DNA of 64,000 nucleotides, from the NCBI GenBank assembly GCA_945878115.1, contig CAMDVD010000004.1:35266-99265 (forward strand), written 5' to 3'. The notes below the pieces were generated by a model. It was not told the DNA's origin and did not search any database. It worked only from the letters and a program-made list of their open reading frames with translations. Below, one piece after another: positions 54,094-63,863 of the stretch (position 1 is the first letter of the stretch; each line of letters begins with the position of its first letter). The DNA comes from Chitinophaga pinensis (GTDB taxonomy: Bacteria; Bacteroidota; Bacteroidia; Chitinophagales; Chitinophagaceae). A program made the translations under genes and the position numbers.

Positions 54094-54281
54094 ATAACAT
54101 TTTTTTAGAAACTTAAGGACAAATACACGCTTTTTCAAAGCTTTAGGGAATCTACATGTCAAACCATCCTGTTGTTTATTTGCAATGAATATTTCCTATT
54201 AATTGGGTTATTAATTTCTTTTTGCTAACTTTAAACCCTCTTTTAACGTCCTCTCACAAGAATTTATATCAAAAATAAAAC

Positions 54282-57107
54282 ATGAAAAAATTATTACTTT
54301 CTCTTTCATTACTTCTTAGTGTGTTTGTAGGCAAAACACAAATTGTAATTAATGAATACTCTTGTTCGAATTATAATTCCTATGCAGATGCATTTGGGAA
54401 TTTTGAATCTTGGGTAGAATTATACAATGCTGGAGCTGTAACGGTAGACCTAGCAGGTTATTACTTAAGCGATAAACCAAGCAATATTCAAAATTGGCAA
54501 ATCCCTGTAGGCGCCACAACCATTGCACCTGGCGCACGTAAAATGGTTTTTGCAAGTGGTGATAATTTGGTAACCGGCGGTGGCCAAATACACCCCAATC
54601 TTAAATTGACACAGACCCATGGCAATTGGATTATTTTAGCCAATGCAGCTGGTATCGTTGTTGATTCGTTACAATGCAAATTAACACAACGCGGTCATTC
54701 AAGAGGTAGAACTACAGATGGCGCAGCTACTTGGGGAATATTTACAACACCAACGCCGAATGCTTCCAACGGCGCACAAACAGCCTATACCGCTTATGCA
54801 ACAAAACCAGTTTTCAATATCGGACCTGGCAATTATGCAGCCGCACAAAATATTTCTATCAGTAGTCCAGATCCTGGGGTGACCATTTATTATACAACAA
54901 ATGGCACACCTCCAGTAACAACATCAACAGCTTTCACAGTGCCTATTGCAGTGCCAATTACCGTTGCCATTCGCGCAAGAGCCTTTAGTAGCAACCCTTC
55001 CATTTTACCAAGTTTTATAGAAACAAATACCTATTTTATCAATGATGCTGTAGATCCTCGCTATGATGTTATTTCATTATGCGGCCCTTTTACAACAGCA
55101 AGTGCGAATAACGGCGCTTACTTATTTCACGGAGCAGCCACACCAGCTTGGTCTTCCTTAGAGTTTTTTGACAACAATTTTACCCAACAATTTGAGCAAG
55201 AAATATTGGCTACTAGGCATGGTAATGATTCATGGGCTTATGCGCAAAAGGGTATGGATATTGAAGCATTTGACGAAACTGGAACAAAAGCGGAATTTTC
55301 TGGCGCATTTTGGTCAACAACACCGCGTGATACATTCAGTCGTTTTATCTTGAAGGCCGGTTCTTCAGACAACTTCCCTTTAGGTCCAGGAAACTCTTGC
55401 CACTTTAGAGATGTGTTTGCAATGACACTTTCTGAAAAATATAATTTAGATATGGACTTCCGTCGATTCAGACCCTCAATTGTTTTTATTAATGGACAAT
55501 ATTGGGGTGTTTATGATATGCGAGAAAGAGTGGACAAGGGGTTCTTTAAATATTATTACAACAAATCCAAAACAAAAGTGGATCATCTTTCCTATTGGGG
55601 TGGACTTAATATTAGAATGGGAAGTGATACAGGTTGGGTGAATTTATATAATTATATTATGACCAATCCTATGTCCGTTCCTGCAAATTATGACCATGTA
55701 AAAGAATTTTTAAATGTCAAAAGTTTTATTCAATATTTTATCTTCAATGAATATTTAGTCAATCACGATTGGCTCAATTGGAATACCATGTGGTGGAGAG
55801 GGAGAGGAAATAATAACCCAGTTAAATGGCGTTATGCTTTATGGGATGAAGATGCCATTTGTGGTTTAAATAATCCAAATTATACAGGAGTTGGTACCAC
55901 TGGTCCTACGAATGACCCTTGCGAACCAACCTCATTATTTCAAAATAACCCCAGTATTAAGCATACGGATATGCTCACTAAGCTCTTCAATAATCCAGAG
56001 TTTACACAAACGTTCAAGGATAATTGGATAGACATGTTAAATGGTCCTTTGGAATGTCAAAATATTTTAGCGCATTTTGATTCCGTGGTGAATATATTTT
56101 CTCCGGAAATGAATAGACAAGCAATACGTTGGAGTGGAACTTTAGCCAATTGGAATACTAATGTTGCTTCTATGCGTACATGGATTACTTCTAGATGTGG
56201 CTTTATTGCAGCAGCTTTGGATACCTGCTTAGACTTGAATCCGCAATTATTGAAATTAAATGTTAGTCCGCCAAATAGTGGAAATATTAGAATGGATAAT
56301 GTTTTAAAATCTCCGTATGTATGGAGTAAAACCATTGCTGGCGATTCCATTTATACATTAAAAGCTACGCCAACCGCTGGTCAATATTGGGCATTTGATC
56401 ATTGGGAAAAACAAGAACCGTTGAATACTATCAATCCGAATGTAACAACAGATTTAGTTCAATATAATTTCAAGAAAAAAGATTCTGTTATAGCTTTCTT
56501 CAAATATTTTAATTACGATTCCGTAGATGTGACTTTCGATGTTAATCCACCAGGAACTGGAACCATAACCTTGAATGGAAATGTCATACCTACTTATCCT
56601 ACAACTATAAAATTAGATAGACGATTAACCTATAACTTAATTGAAACACCAATTGTAAGCTATAAATTTATTAAATGGCAAAAGAATAATCCAAATACAT
56701 TTATTGCTCCATCTTTAACCGACAAGACTGTCACTTTAAATTATATGGATCAAGAAGTTGTAGTAGCTAATTTCGAATACGTTCCACCACCACCGCCACC
56801 ACCACCATTACCTACATTAACGGAGGTCAATACAACTATTTTTATTCCAAACGCCTTCTCTCCAAACAATGATGGACACAATGATTTGTTTGTGATTGAA
56901 GTGGGCAAAGATGCCACTGGTATAGATGTCGTTCTATTCGATAGATGGGGTAATCAAGTATATCATACCAACAAATTAACTGCTGCCTGGGATGGAAGAT
57001 ATAAAGGACGTGATGCAGAAATGGGGACGTATAATTATATCATAAAAGTAAAATTCAGAAACGATAAAATCCTAACCTATAAAGGCGATTTAACTTTGCT
57101 TCGCTAA
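54282..57107 (+). CDS. T9SS-secreted CotH-kinase family protein with type B sorting tail
   Basis: A 941-residue protein with signal peptide (ends GKTQ). A lamin-tail domain (about 21-160, VINEYSCSNYNSYAD) is followed by a chitobiase/beta-hexosaminidase C-terminal-like Ig domain (about 175-260, GVTIYYTTNGTPP), then a CotH kinase domain (about 290-660) with INGQYWGVYDMRERVDKGF, and the WRYALWDEDA segment that should bind metal and ATP. Two InlB-like repeats (FDHWEKQ, FIKWQKN) and a proline linker (PPPPPPPPLP) precede the CHU_C tail (FSPNNDGHND ... WDGRYKG). It probably phosphorylates or otherwise modifies secreted targets at the surface. An intrinsic terminator follows. Confidence 0.92.
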   Translation: MKKLLLSLSLLLSVFVGKTQIVINEYSCSNYNSYADAFGNFESWVELYNAGAVTVDLAGYYLSDKPSNIQNWQIPVGATTIAPGARKMVFASGDNLVTGGGQIHPNLKLTQTHGNWIILANAAGIVVDSLQCKLTQRGHSRGRTTDGAATWGIFTTPTPNASNGAQTAYTAYATKPVFNIGPGNYAAAQNISISSPDPGVTIYYTTNGTPPVTTSTAFTVPIAVPITVAIRARAFSSNPSILPSFIETNTYFINDAVDPRYDVISLCGPFTTASANNGAYLFHGAATPAWSSLEFFDNNFTQQFEQEILATRHGNDSWAYAQKGMDIEAFDETGTKAEFSGAFWSTTPRDTFSRFILKAGSSDNFPLGPGNSCHFRDVFAMTLSEKYNLDMDFRRFRPSIVFINGQYWGVYDMRERVDKGFFKYYYNKSKTKVDHLSYWGGLNIRMGSDTGWVNLYNYIMTNPMSVPANYDHVKEFLNVKSFIQYFIFNEYLVNHDWLNWNTMWWRGRGNNNPVKWRYALWDEDAICGLNNPNYTGVGTTGPTNDPCEPTSLFQNNPSIKHTDMLTKLFNNPEFTQTFKDNWIDMLNGPLECQNILAHFDSVVNIFSPEMNRQAIRWSGTLANWNTNVASMRTWITSRCGFIAAALDTCLDLNPQLLKLNVSPPNSGNIRMDNVLKSPYVWSKTIAGDSIYTLKATPTAGQYWAFDHWEKQEPLNTINPNVTTDLVQYNFKKKDSVIAFFKYFNYDSVDVTFDVNPPGTGTITLNGNVIPTYPTTIKLDRRLTYNLIETPIVSYKFIKWQKNNPNTFIAPSLTDKTVTLNYMDQEVVVANFEYVPPPPPPPPLPTLTEVNTTIFIPNAFSPNNDGHNDLFVIEVGKDATGIDVVLFDRWGNQVYHTNKLTAAWDGRYKGRDAEMGTYNYIIKVKFRNDKILTYKGDLTLLR

Positions 57108-57121
57108 ATAAAAAATCTACT

Positions 57122-57154
57122 AAAAAAACCACAACAATTAGTTGTGGTTTTTTT
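57122..57154 (+). terminator. Intrinsic terminator after the CotH protein
   Basis: AAAAAAACCACAAC (57122-57135), loop AATTA, GTTGTGGTTTTTTT (57141-57154): a perfect 14-bp stem ending in a T run, 15 bp after the stop. The symmetry makes it able to act on both strands. Confidence 0.93.
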
Positions 57155-57432
57155 ATTGCAATTGTTGATGAATTCCGCATGGTTTCTTATTAAAAGACCA
57201 CTACCTGCACCACACATAAAAACATTCTGGTGTTCATAGATTGGACCTGAAAGCTGCCTTACTTTTTGACTAATAAATTCCTTACCCTCATTCAATAATT
57301 ACCGGTGTGAAGTCGCAGTTTAATTCGTTTTAATAATACAATTATCGTTTACTTAACATATTTATATCTAATACGTTTTTACTTTTGGTAACTGCTCAAC
57401 TAACTTTAGTTTATCCTTCATATTATTCTCCC

Positions 57433-57819
57433 ATGCGCTTCTACCAAAATATAAAAAATATCCCATTAAAAAGTGCACTTATTGTTGCACTTTTTTTTAT
57501 CACTATTGGTGTAGTTATTCAAAGTTGTACCTACCACAATAAGCAAACCATATTGGGATCAACTGGAACTTGCGATACCATCAATACAAAATATGGCGAA
57601 GTGATAAGTGTAATCATGACAGACTATTGCACAAGTTGCCATGGTGGTTCTTCTCCTTCTGCAGGCATATCACTAGAAACATATGATGACGTCAAAAACA
57701 ATTACACCGCTATTCTGTATACCATGAATAAAGGTACTATGCCCAAAGGCGGAAAACTAGATGATTGTACCATTTCAAAAATCCAAACTTGGGTAAATAG
57801 AGGCGCACAAAATAATTAA
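57433..57819 (+). CDS. Lipoprotein c-type cytochrome
   Basis: 128 residues from the ATG at 57433 (the frame is open upstream to 57385 but without ATG). Lipobox IQSC at about residues 29-32. The heme site is C66-TS-C69-H70 (DYCTSCHGG), followed by SAGISLETYDDVKNNY and the probable distal methionine in GTMPKGGKL. It is a mono-heme cytochrome c of the PSCyt1-like kind, anchored in the periplasm. It is the first gene of a run with OB-fold, YceI and DUF5777 proteins (gaps of 7, 2 and 20 bp), so it acts with them, probably in an electron-transfer or stress process. Confidence 0.88.
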   Translation: MRFYQNIKNIPLKSALIVALFFITIGVVIQSCTYHNKQTILGSTGTCDTINTKYGEVISVIMTDYCTSCHGGSSPSAGISLETYDDVKNNYTAILYTMNKGTMPKGGKLDDCTISKIQTWVNRGAQNN

Positions 57820-57826
57820 ATATTAT

Positions 57827-58273
57827 ATGAACAAAAAACTGAAATACTTCCTCATCGCTTGTCTTGTTGGACTTTGTACTGTATTTGGCGTTTGGCAGTA
57901 TGTCCATAAAGCACCACCAGATAATTCTGATAAAAAACCGGATGTTACTTTTACTTTTCCAGAAATAATGGAAAAAGTTTCTAAGGACACCGCTTCCCTT
58001 TCTCAACTTAAAGATAAGATTGTTTGCATGAAGGGTTGCATCAAAAAAATTAGCGTAGATTCCAATTCGACCACTATTGAAATCGGTGATACGAACAGTC
58101 TTTCTTGTGTGATTTGCCAAATAGATAGCCGACACCAAGATGAATTTAAATCTTGCAAAGTACTTGACCCAATAGCCATACAAGGCTTCATGACAGGATA
58201 TGCCATAGACAATGATTTAGGACTTGGCAATACCGTCGAAATGAATTTCTGTTCTCAATTTAAAAACAAATAA
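57827..58273 (+). CDS. OB-fold (tRNA_anti-like) membrane-anchored protein
   Basis: A 148-residue protein with an N-terminal membrane anchor (about 5-24). The core LKDKIVCMKGCIKKISVDSNSTTIEIG, then LSCVICQID and VLDPIAIQGFMTG fits the OB-like fold of the tRNA_anti-like family known in Bacteroidota as periplasmic proteins. Five cysteines are present, two of them as CVIC. RNA binding is not implied in the periplasm. It starts 7 bp after the cytochrome stop and 2 bp before the YceI gene, so it belongs to this operon. Confidence 0.75.
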   Translation: MNKKLKYFLIACLVGLCTVFGVWQYVHKAPPDNSDKKPDVTFTFPEIMEKVSKDTASLSQLKDKIVCMKGCIKKISVDSNSTTIEIGDTNSLSCVICQIDSRHQDEFKSCKVLDPIAIQGFMTGYAIDNDLGLGNTVEMNFCSQFKNK

Positions 58274-58275
58274 AT

Positions 58276-58821
58276 ATGAAAAATATACTAATCTCTTTCC
58301 TAACACTATGTAGCATTCAAGCTGGAGCACAAAAAATGATGACGAAAACAGGTACCATTGAATTCGTTTCTAAAACACCATTAGAATTAATAATTGGCAC
58401 GAATAAATCAGTAGCTTGTTTATATGATACCAAAACGGGCAGCTTAGATTTTATTCTACAAAATAAAAGCTTCGTCTTCGACAAACAATTATTGCAAGAA
58501 CATTTTAATGAAAATTATATGGAAAGCGATAAGTTTCCAAAATCTAGTTTCAAAGGAACTATTACAAATTATGCATCCATCAACATGACGAAAGATGGTG
58601 AATACAATGCAGAAGTTATAGGTAAGCTAACCATTCATGGCATAACTAAAGATATTAAATCGACAGGAAAAATTGTTGTAAAAAATGGAAAACCTACATT
58701 GATTTCTACATTTACTGTACTTTGTGCGGATTATAATATTGCCATTCCGGGAGCAGTAAAAGATAAGATTTCGAAGGACGTAAAAATAAGTGTCAATTGT
58801 TCGCTTGACGCATTAAAATAA
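58276..58821 (+). CDS. YceI family periplasmic lipocalin-like protein
   Basis: A 181-residue protein with signal peptide (ends AGAQ). The YceI fold is recognised from TKTGTIEFVSKTPLELI, FPKSSFKGTI, AEVIGKLTIHGITKDI and the C-terminal STFTVLCADYNIAIPGAVKDKISKDVKI. YceI proteins bind polyprenyl or other lipophilic compounds and are often found next to cytochromes. It is the third gene of the cytochrome operon, with a 2-bp gap upstream and a 20-bp gap downstream. Confidence 0.93.
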   Translation: MKNILISFLTLCSIQAGAQKMMTKTGTIEFVSKTPLELIIGTNKSVACLYDTKTGSLDFILQNKSFVFDKQLLQEHFNENYMESDKFPKSSFKGTITNYASINMTKDGEYNAEVIGKLTIHGITKDIKSTGKIVVKNGKPTLISTFTVLCADYNIAIPGAVKDKISKDVKISVNCSLDALK

Positions 58822-58841
58822 TTAATCAATAACCGTATAGT

Positions 58842-59753
58842 ATGAATTATTCCAAGTTGTGGATTGGCTTTGTTTGTTGTTTTTTTGCGTTGCAAAATTG
58901 CCAAGCACAAAATGCTACAAAAGATGATGTAGAAAGCCTTTTAGGTGATAATAATAAACCAACAAAAGAGTATGTCAACAATGCATTCAAATCGCCAAGA
59001 GTGATAATGGGGCATTCCATTGAAATGCTTGGTAAAGGCGTTTTAGACTTTAGAATTTTACATCGCTTTGGCATGATTAGAGATGGATTTAGTGAACTCT
59101 TTGGATTCGATCAGGCGAGTATGCGAATCGGATTTGATTATGGTGTTTCTAAAAATTTGACCATTGGTATAGGACGTAGTTCTTTTCATAAAGAAGCAGA
59201 TGGGTTTGTTAAATATCGAATCGCACACCAAAGCAAAGGCAGCAATTCATTCCCATTGTCTATTGTTTGGGCTTCTGGTTACACCATTAACTCATCCAAA
59301 ATTACCAATGATGCATTAAACCAATTTTCGAATCGTGTTGGCTATTTTCATCAACTCATAGCAGGTAGAAAATTGGGAGACAAATACACTTTACAACTTT
59401 CTCCTACCTTGGTTCATCGTAATTTGGTGGATTTAAAATCGGACAAAAATGATATGATTGCAGTTGGTATTGGTGCTCGAGTGAAATTGAGCAATAGAAC
59501 CGCACTTATTCTGGATACTTACCCAATTGTGTATGGCGCTCGCGATGAGTACAACATGGTTCCGCTGTCCATTGGATTCGATATAGAAACTGGTGGACAT
59601 GTGTTTCAATTACATCTAAGTAACGCTAGAGGCATGAATGAAAGAGCTTTCATTACAGAGACAACAGAAGATTGGACAAATGGCGAATTCCAATTAGGCT
59701 TTAATTTATCTCGTGTATTTACCGTTGTAAAAAACAAATCAAATAGCTGGTAA
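58842..59753 (+). CDS. DUF5777 family outer-membrane beta-barrel protein
   Basis: A 303-residue protein with signal peptide (ends CQAQ). The start of the mature part, NAFKSPRVIMGHSIEMLGKGVLDFRILHRFG, is diagnostic of DUF5777. A porin-like barrel follows with paired strands (MRIGFDYGVSKNLTIGIGRS, YTLQLSPTLVHRN, ALILDTYPIVYGARDEYN). The family commonly closes operons with YceI and cytochrome c genes in Bacteroidota, as here. The function is unknown. It is the last gene of the operon. Confidence 0.9.
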   Translation: MNYSKLWIGFVCCFFALQNCQAQNATKDDVESLLGDNNKPTKEYVNNAFKSPRVIMGHSIEMLGKGVLDFRILHRFGMIRDGFSELFGFDQASMRIGFDYGVSKNLTIGIGRSSFHKEADGFVKYRIAHQSKGSNSFPLSIVWASGYTINSSKITNDALNQFSNRVGYFHQLIAGRKLGDKYTLQLSPTLVHRNLVDLKSDKNDMIAVGIGARVKLSNRTALILDTYPIVYGARDEYNMVPLSIGFDIETGGHVFQLHLSNARGMNERAFITETTEDWTNGEFQLGFNLSRVFTVVKNKSNSW

Positions 59754-59768
59754 ATAAAAAATTTACGT

Positions 59769-60272
59769 ATGATTTCATTCAAAGCTACACTCGAAAAATT
59801 TGAAGAGAAAGGTGAAAAGTCTGGATGGACGTATATTCATATTCCATCCGAAATTGCGAATCAACTATATCCAAAATATAAAAAATCGTTTCGAGTAAAA
59901 GGTATTTTGGACAATTTAAAAATAAATGGCGTTGCTTTATTACCCATGGGAAAAGGCAATTTTATTTTACCCATTAATTTAGAGATGCGTAAGATAATTC
60001 AAAAGCCTATTGGTGAAACGATTACTGTTCAATTAATAAAGGACAACGAAGAATATCAATTGAATGCATTGTTGCTCGAATGCTTGCAGGAAGATAAAAT
60101 AGGCTACTCTCATTTTAATACCATGCCTCGCTCACATCAAAATTACTATAGCAAATATGTAGACTCTGCCAAAACAGATCCAACAAAGGCTAAACGCGTT
60201 GCACTCATTTGTCGTGCGATGCATCAAAAACAAAGTTATGCGGAGATGTTACGTAGCGCAAAGGAGTTTTAA
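59769..60272 (+). CDS. YdeI/OmpD-associated family protein with DUF1905 domain
   Basis: A 167-residue cytoplasmic protein. The N-terminal DUF1905 domain (about 1-95) has GWTYIHIPSEIANQL, SFRVKGILDNLKINGVALLPMGKGNFILPIN. The C-terminal OmdA/YdeI helix region has MPRSHQNYYSKYVDSAKTDPTKAKRV. The role is not established. It starts 15 bp after DUF5777 and may read through from that operon, but as a cytoplasmic protein it probably has an independent role. Confidence 0.9.
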   Translation: MISFKATLEKFEEKGEKSGWTYIHIPSEIANQLYPKYKKSFRVKGILDNLKINGVALLPMGKGNFILPINLEMRKIIQKPIGETITVQLIKDNEEYQLNALLLECLQEDKIGYSHFNTMPRSHQNYYSKYVDSAKTDPTKAKRVALICRAMHQKQSYAEMLRSAKEF

Positions 60273-60365
60273 TTAATATATTTGCGAGATTATATTTTCT
60301 CCTTGACTTACTTTCTCCAATCACTATCCATTAAATCTTCTTTTCTTGAAAGGACCCTGAAATAT

Positions 60366-61322
60366 TTGTCCCATAAAGCCATCCCTTATGTATTCATACT
60401 ACTTATTTTATGTAGTTCCAACTCATTTGGTCAACACAAAAAACAATCTTTTCTATCACCATCGGATAGTCTGAACACAACCCGTCTGCGTGCCGTAAGC
60501 ATAGGGCAAGGCGCGGTCTGGTTGAGCAGTATGGTAGTCTTGAATCAAGCTTGGTACGCAAATTATCCGCGAAGCAATTTTCATTTATTTAATGATATTG
60601 GCGAATGGAATCAAATAGATAAAGTTGGCCATGCATGGAGTGCTTATTGGGGTGCGCAATCTAGTGCTGGTCTTTTTAGATGGTCAGGTATTCCACGCAA
60701 ACGAGCAGCTATATATGGTGCAGGCATGGGTATCGCCTACGAAAGTGTGATTGAAATATTAGATGGCTTTAGTTCAGAATGGGGATTTAGTTTGGGAGAT
60801 ATGGCTGCGAATACAAGTGGCTCTCTCCTATTTGCTTCACAGGAATATGCATGGGGCGAACAAAGAATTCAATTCAAATTTTCGGCTCATCGAGTGAATT
60901 ATACCGATCCTGTTTTAAATCAAAAAGCAAACAATTTATATGGCGCTTCATTGCCCGAAAGAATATTGAAAGATTATAATGGACAATCCTATTGGCTTAG
61001 TGCAAACCTGTGGTCGTTTGCCAAACAAAGTCACTTACCTACATGGCTCAATATAGCTGTAGGATATGGTGTGGATGGGCTTTATGGCGGTTATGACAAT
61101 TTTTGGACGGATAAAAAAACAGGTGTTTATTATGACAGAACGGATATTGCAAGAAGCCGACAATTTTATCTTTCTCCAGATATTGATTTAAGTAAAATAG
61201 AATGGAAAGGAAAACGATTCAAGGCACTTAAATTATTGAATAGTTTAAAATTAAAATTGCCAATGCCGACGCTTGAATACAATACGAATGGGGGTTTAAG
61301 AATGCATGCTTTTTATTTTTAG
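60366..61322 (+). CDS. DUF2279 family protein
   Basis: About 318 residues. No in-frame ATG precedes the conserved part, so a TTG start is needed: the TTG at 60366 gives a good signal peptide (LSHKAIPYVFILLILCSSNSFGQ); a TTG at 60282 is also possible. Family features include VGHAWSAYWGAQSSAGLFRWSGI and YGAGMGIAYESVIEILDGFSSEWGFSLGDMAAN, characteristic of DUF2279, a group of Bacteroidota outer-membrane-associated proteins. It ends HAFYF, with the aromatic end of an outer-membrane strand. The function is unknown. Confidence 0.8.
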   Translation: MSHKAIPYVFILLILCSSNSFGQHKKQSFLSPSDSLNTTRLRAVSIGQGAVWLSSMVVLNQAWYANYPRSNFHLFNDIGEWNQIDKVGHAWSAYWGAQSSAGLFRWSGIPRKRAAIYGAGMGIAYESVIEILDGFSSEWGFSLGDMAANTSGSLLFASQEYAWGEQRIQFKFSAHRVNYTDPVLNQKANNLYGASLPERILKDYNGQSYWLSANLWSFAKQSHLPTWLNIAVGYGVDGLYGGYDNFWTDKKTGVYYDRTDIARSRQFYLSPDIDLSKIEWKGKRFKALKLLNSLKLKLPMPTLEYNTNGGLRMHAFYF

Positions 61323-61612
61323 AAGGTAAAAATGTGCCTATCAAATTAGAATTAAGAAACTTTACAGGTTGAGGGTTTAGTACATATTCTAATTTGTTCA
61401 GAGAACCAATAGTGCTTAGTACAACATGACGCTGAGTCGAACATATTAAATAGCCATGATTAAGAATTTAATTCAGATATGGCCTCAAATTCATATAGCC
61501 AAAACTTTATATAATAAACACTATCCTTAATTCCTCCCATTCTTCAAAAAAAAATATAATCCTTCAATACGATAATAGAAAATATTCCGTTTAAGGATAA
61601 AATAAAAAGCGC

Positions 61613-61846
61613 ATGCAAAAATTTACATCTGAAGATTTATTACTTTATGCCTTAGGAGAGACAGAACCAGAGATTTCTGCTCTCATCGAAGCCGCCATAC
61701 AGCAAAACCTCGACATTAAAAATGAAGTGCTGGCATTGAAACAAAGTATAGATGACATTTCCCATTTTCAATTATCACCGAACAAAAAATGTATGGACGC
61801 TGTGCTTCATACCTTACAAGAAACAGATAAAGTGCATATTGTATGA
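61613..61846 (+). CDS. Small acidic helical protein, unknown function
   Basis: A 77-residue protein, probably cytoplasmic. The N-terminal half (SEDLLLYALGETEPEISALIEAAIQQN) resembles the cytoplasmic end of anti-sigma factors or a small helical-bundle protein; there is no zinc motif and no membrane helix. It lies 213 bp before the yceD-rpmF-plsX operon and has its own AT-rich upstream region. Alternative: the truncated start of a longer anti-sigma protein, although the stop and following sequence give no sign of continuation. Confidence 0.5.
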   Translation: MQKFTSEDLLLYALGETEPEISALIEAAIQQNLDIKNEVLALKQSIDDISHFQLSPNKKCMDAVLHTLQETDKVHIV

Positions 61847-62059
61847 TGCCTAAGGTATCTTAGTCCCCCTAACTATTATTACGGGAGAAAATAAAAATGA
61901 CTCTACAATGCTTACCTAGTATGCATTTCAAGGCTTTATTTCTTACCTTCTACCAAGTCTACTGGATAATTTTAAAGTGAGCCTGATATTAATTGTCCAT
62001 AAAAAGTCTGTTTTCTAATTATTTAATTTACATTTGCCCCCCTGTCAACATTTGAGGGT

Positions 62060-62590
62060 ATGAAAAATCGTAGGGAATTTGATATTGCTTTTGTAGGTCT
62101 TACACCCGGAATTCACGAATATTCGTACGCAGTTGATGACAGCTTCTTTGACAAATTTGAAAAACCAGAATTTACTAATTCAAGTATAAATATCCATTTA
62201 TCCTTCGACAAAAAACAAAGTATTTTTCTACTTCATTTCCGTATAAATGGCGTCGTTACTATACCTTGCGACCGATGCGGAGATGATTATGCAATGACTT
62301 TGTGGGATGAATTTGATATTGTCATCAAACAAATTGATGATGAATTGGTAGCACAAAAAACAGATGATGATGCAGAAGTCGCTTATATAGGGCGTTCTGA
62401 AAGTATCTTAGATGTTTCGCCCTGGATTTACGAATTCATTATTTTGAGTGTGCCTATACAGCATATTCATCCGGATGACAAAGATGGAATAAGTACTTGT
62501 AACCCAATTGCTATTCAATATTTAAACAACTTAACAAACTCTTCAAATCCCCCTATTTGGGATGATTTGAAAAAACATAAAACACAATAA
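62060..62590 (+). CDS. DUF177 (YceD) protein
   Basis: A 176-residue cytoplasmic protein. The DUF177 core is seen in FLLHFRINGVVTIPCDRCGDDYAMTL (a CxxC pair, usual in this family), and LDVSPWIYEFIILSVPIQHIHP. YceD proteins are linked to 23S rRNA maturation and are nearly always upstream of rpmF. Here rpmF follows after 11 bp. The C-terminal PIWDDLKKHKTQ is the usual family end. Confidence 0.92.
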   Translation: MKNRREFDIAFVGLTPGIHEYSYAVDDSFFDKFEKPEFTNSSINIHLSFDKKQSIFLLHFRINGVVTIPCDRCGDDYAMTLWDEFDIVIKQIDDELVAQKTDDDAEVAYIGRSESILDVSPWIYEFIILSVPIQHIHPDDKDGISTCNPIAIQYLNNLTNSSNPPIWDDLKKHKTQ

Positions 62591-62601
62591 AATAAAGCGA
62601 A

Positions 62602-62823
62602 ATGCCAAATCCAAAAAGAAGACACTCGCAGCAACGTAGCGCAAAACGTCGTACACACTACAAAGCTACAATTGATACGTTGAGCACAGATAAAACTACC
62701 GGAGAAATTCATATGCGCCATCGTGCCCATTGGGTAGAAAATAAACTATTCTATCGTGGACGTGTGGTAATGGAAAAACCAATTAAAGACGTAGCTACCG
62801 AAGAACCGACTGGCGAAGCCTAG
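62602..62823 (+). CDS. rpmF: 50S ribosomal protein L32
   Basis: A 73-residue protein starting MPNPKRRHSQQRSAKRRTH, the L32 signature. The TTGEIHMRHRAHW segment takes the place of the zinc-binding cysteine motif found in some L32 forms, so this is a zinc-free type. The acidic tail (KDVATEEPTGEA) is typical of Bacteroidota. It lies in the conserved yceD-rpmF-plsX order, 11 bp after yceD and 20 bp before plsX. Confidence 0.95.
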   Translation: MPNPKRRHSQQRSAKRRTHYKATIDTLSTDKTTGEIHMRHRAHWVENKLFYRGRVVMEKPIKDVATEEPTGEA

Positions 62824-62843
62824 TTAATCAACGTATTTAACGT

Positions 62844-63755
62844 ATGCGTATAGCCCTAGATATGATGGGAGGAGATTATGCACCTAAGGAATCTTGCTTG
62901 GGTGTTTTGTCTTTTCTACAAAAGAAATATGAAGATTGCCATTTAGTATTAATTGGCGATGAATCTTCTATTCGAGAAGGGCTAGGCGATATCAACAACT
63001 TACCAATTACTATCCTACATACGGAAGAAGTAATTGGAATGCATGAACATCCAATTAAAGCCATGAAAGAAAAACCCAACTCCTCTATGGTAGTTGGTTT
63101 TGGTTTGATGGCAAAAGGGGAAGTAGATGCATTTATGAGTGCTGGCAATACAGGTGTTATGTTGGTGGGCGCTACCCATGTAATCAAAACACAGGAAGGC
63201 GTTACGCGACCAACCATTCCAACCCCAGTTCCACAAATCAATGGTGGTTATAGTTTGATGCTAGACATTGGTATTAATGCCGATTGTAAACCAGAGCATC
63301 TCAATTCTTTCGCGACCTTAGGTACACAATATGTAAAAAATATTTTGGGACAAGATAATCCAAGTGTTGCATTATTGAACATCGGGGAAGAAGAAGGTAA
63401 AGGCAATATTTTAGCACAGGCAACGTATACTTTACTGAAAGAAAATGAAAGCATTCATTTCATTGGTAATATTGAAGGTCGAGATATTTTAGACAATAAA
63501 GCGGACATCATTATTACAGATGGCTTTACTGGAAATATCGTTTTGAAACTTGCAGAATCCTTGTATGATGTTGTGAAAATAAAAAGAAATATTCAAGATG
63601 AATACCTGGATAAATTCAACCACCGTTTATATGCTGGCGTTCCCGTTTTAGGTATTTTAAAACCACTTGTTGTTGGTCATGGCGTTTCAGACGCAGTTTC
63701 GTTTTGTGGCATGTTTGAACTCGCACGCAAAATGGTTATGAAGCAAAATAAATAA
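62844..63755 (+). CDS. plsX: Phosphate acyltransferase PlsX
   Basis: A 303-residue enzyme that makes acyl-phosphate from acyl-ACP for phospholipid synthesis. The N-terminal RIALDMMGGDYAPKE, the FMSAGNTGVMLVGA segment, LDIGINADCKPEHL, and TDGFTGNIVLKL near the end are all diagnostic. The length is slightly under the common 310-340 residues but the ends look complete. fabH, usually the next gene, is not present in the remaining 245 bp. Confidence 0.96.
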   Translation: MRIALDMMGGDYAPKESCLGVLSFLQKKYEDCHLVLIGDESSIREGLGDINNLPITILHTEEVIGMHEHPIKAMKEKPNSSMVVGFGLMAKGEVDAFMSAGNTGVMLVGATHVIKTQEGVTRPTIPTPVPQINGGYSLMLDIGINADCKPEHLNSFATLGTQYVKNILGQDNPSVALLNIGEEEGKGNILAQATYTLLKENESIHFIGNIEGRDILDNKADIIITDGFTGNIVLKLAESLYDVVKIKRNIQDEYLDKFNHRLYAGVPVLGILKPLVVGHGVSDAVSFCGMFELARKMVMKQNK

Positions 63756-63863
63756 TGCTCTCCAATACACTGTAAACATTTATTTCTATTCGTTTTCCTA
63801 TCTGCCTTGTTGGATAAATTAAGAGGATATGGTTTAATAATGTCACCCTTCCAGGCATGTGCG

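Noticed and set aside
57104..57295. Minus-strand frame encoding GPIYEHQNVFMCGAGSG
   Set aside because: It looks somewhat protein-like, but begins at a non-ATG codon just after a stop and runs into the terminator of the CotH gene; kept only as a possible relic.
62876..63241. 121-codon minus-strand frame opposite plsX
   Set aside because: Antisense of a confident housekeeping gene.
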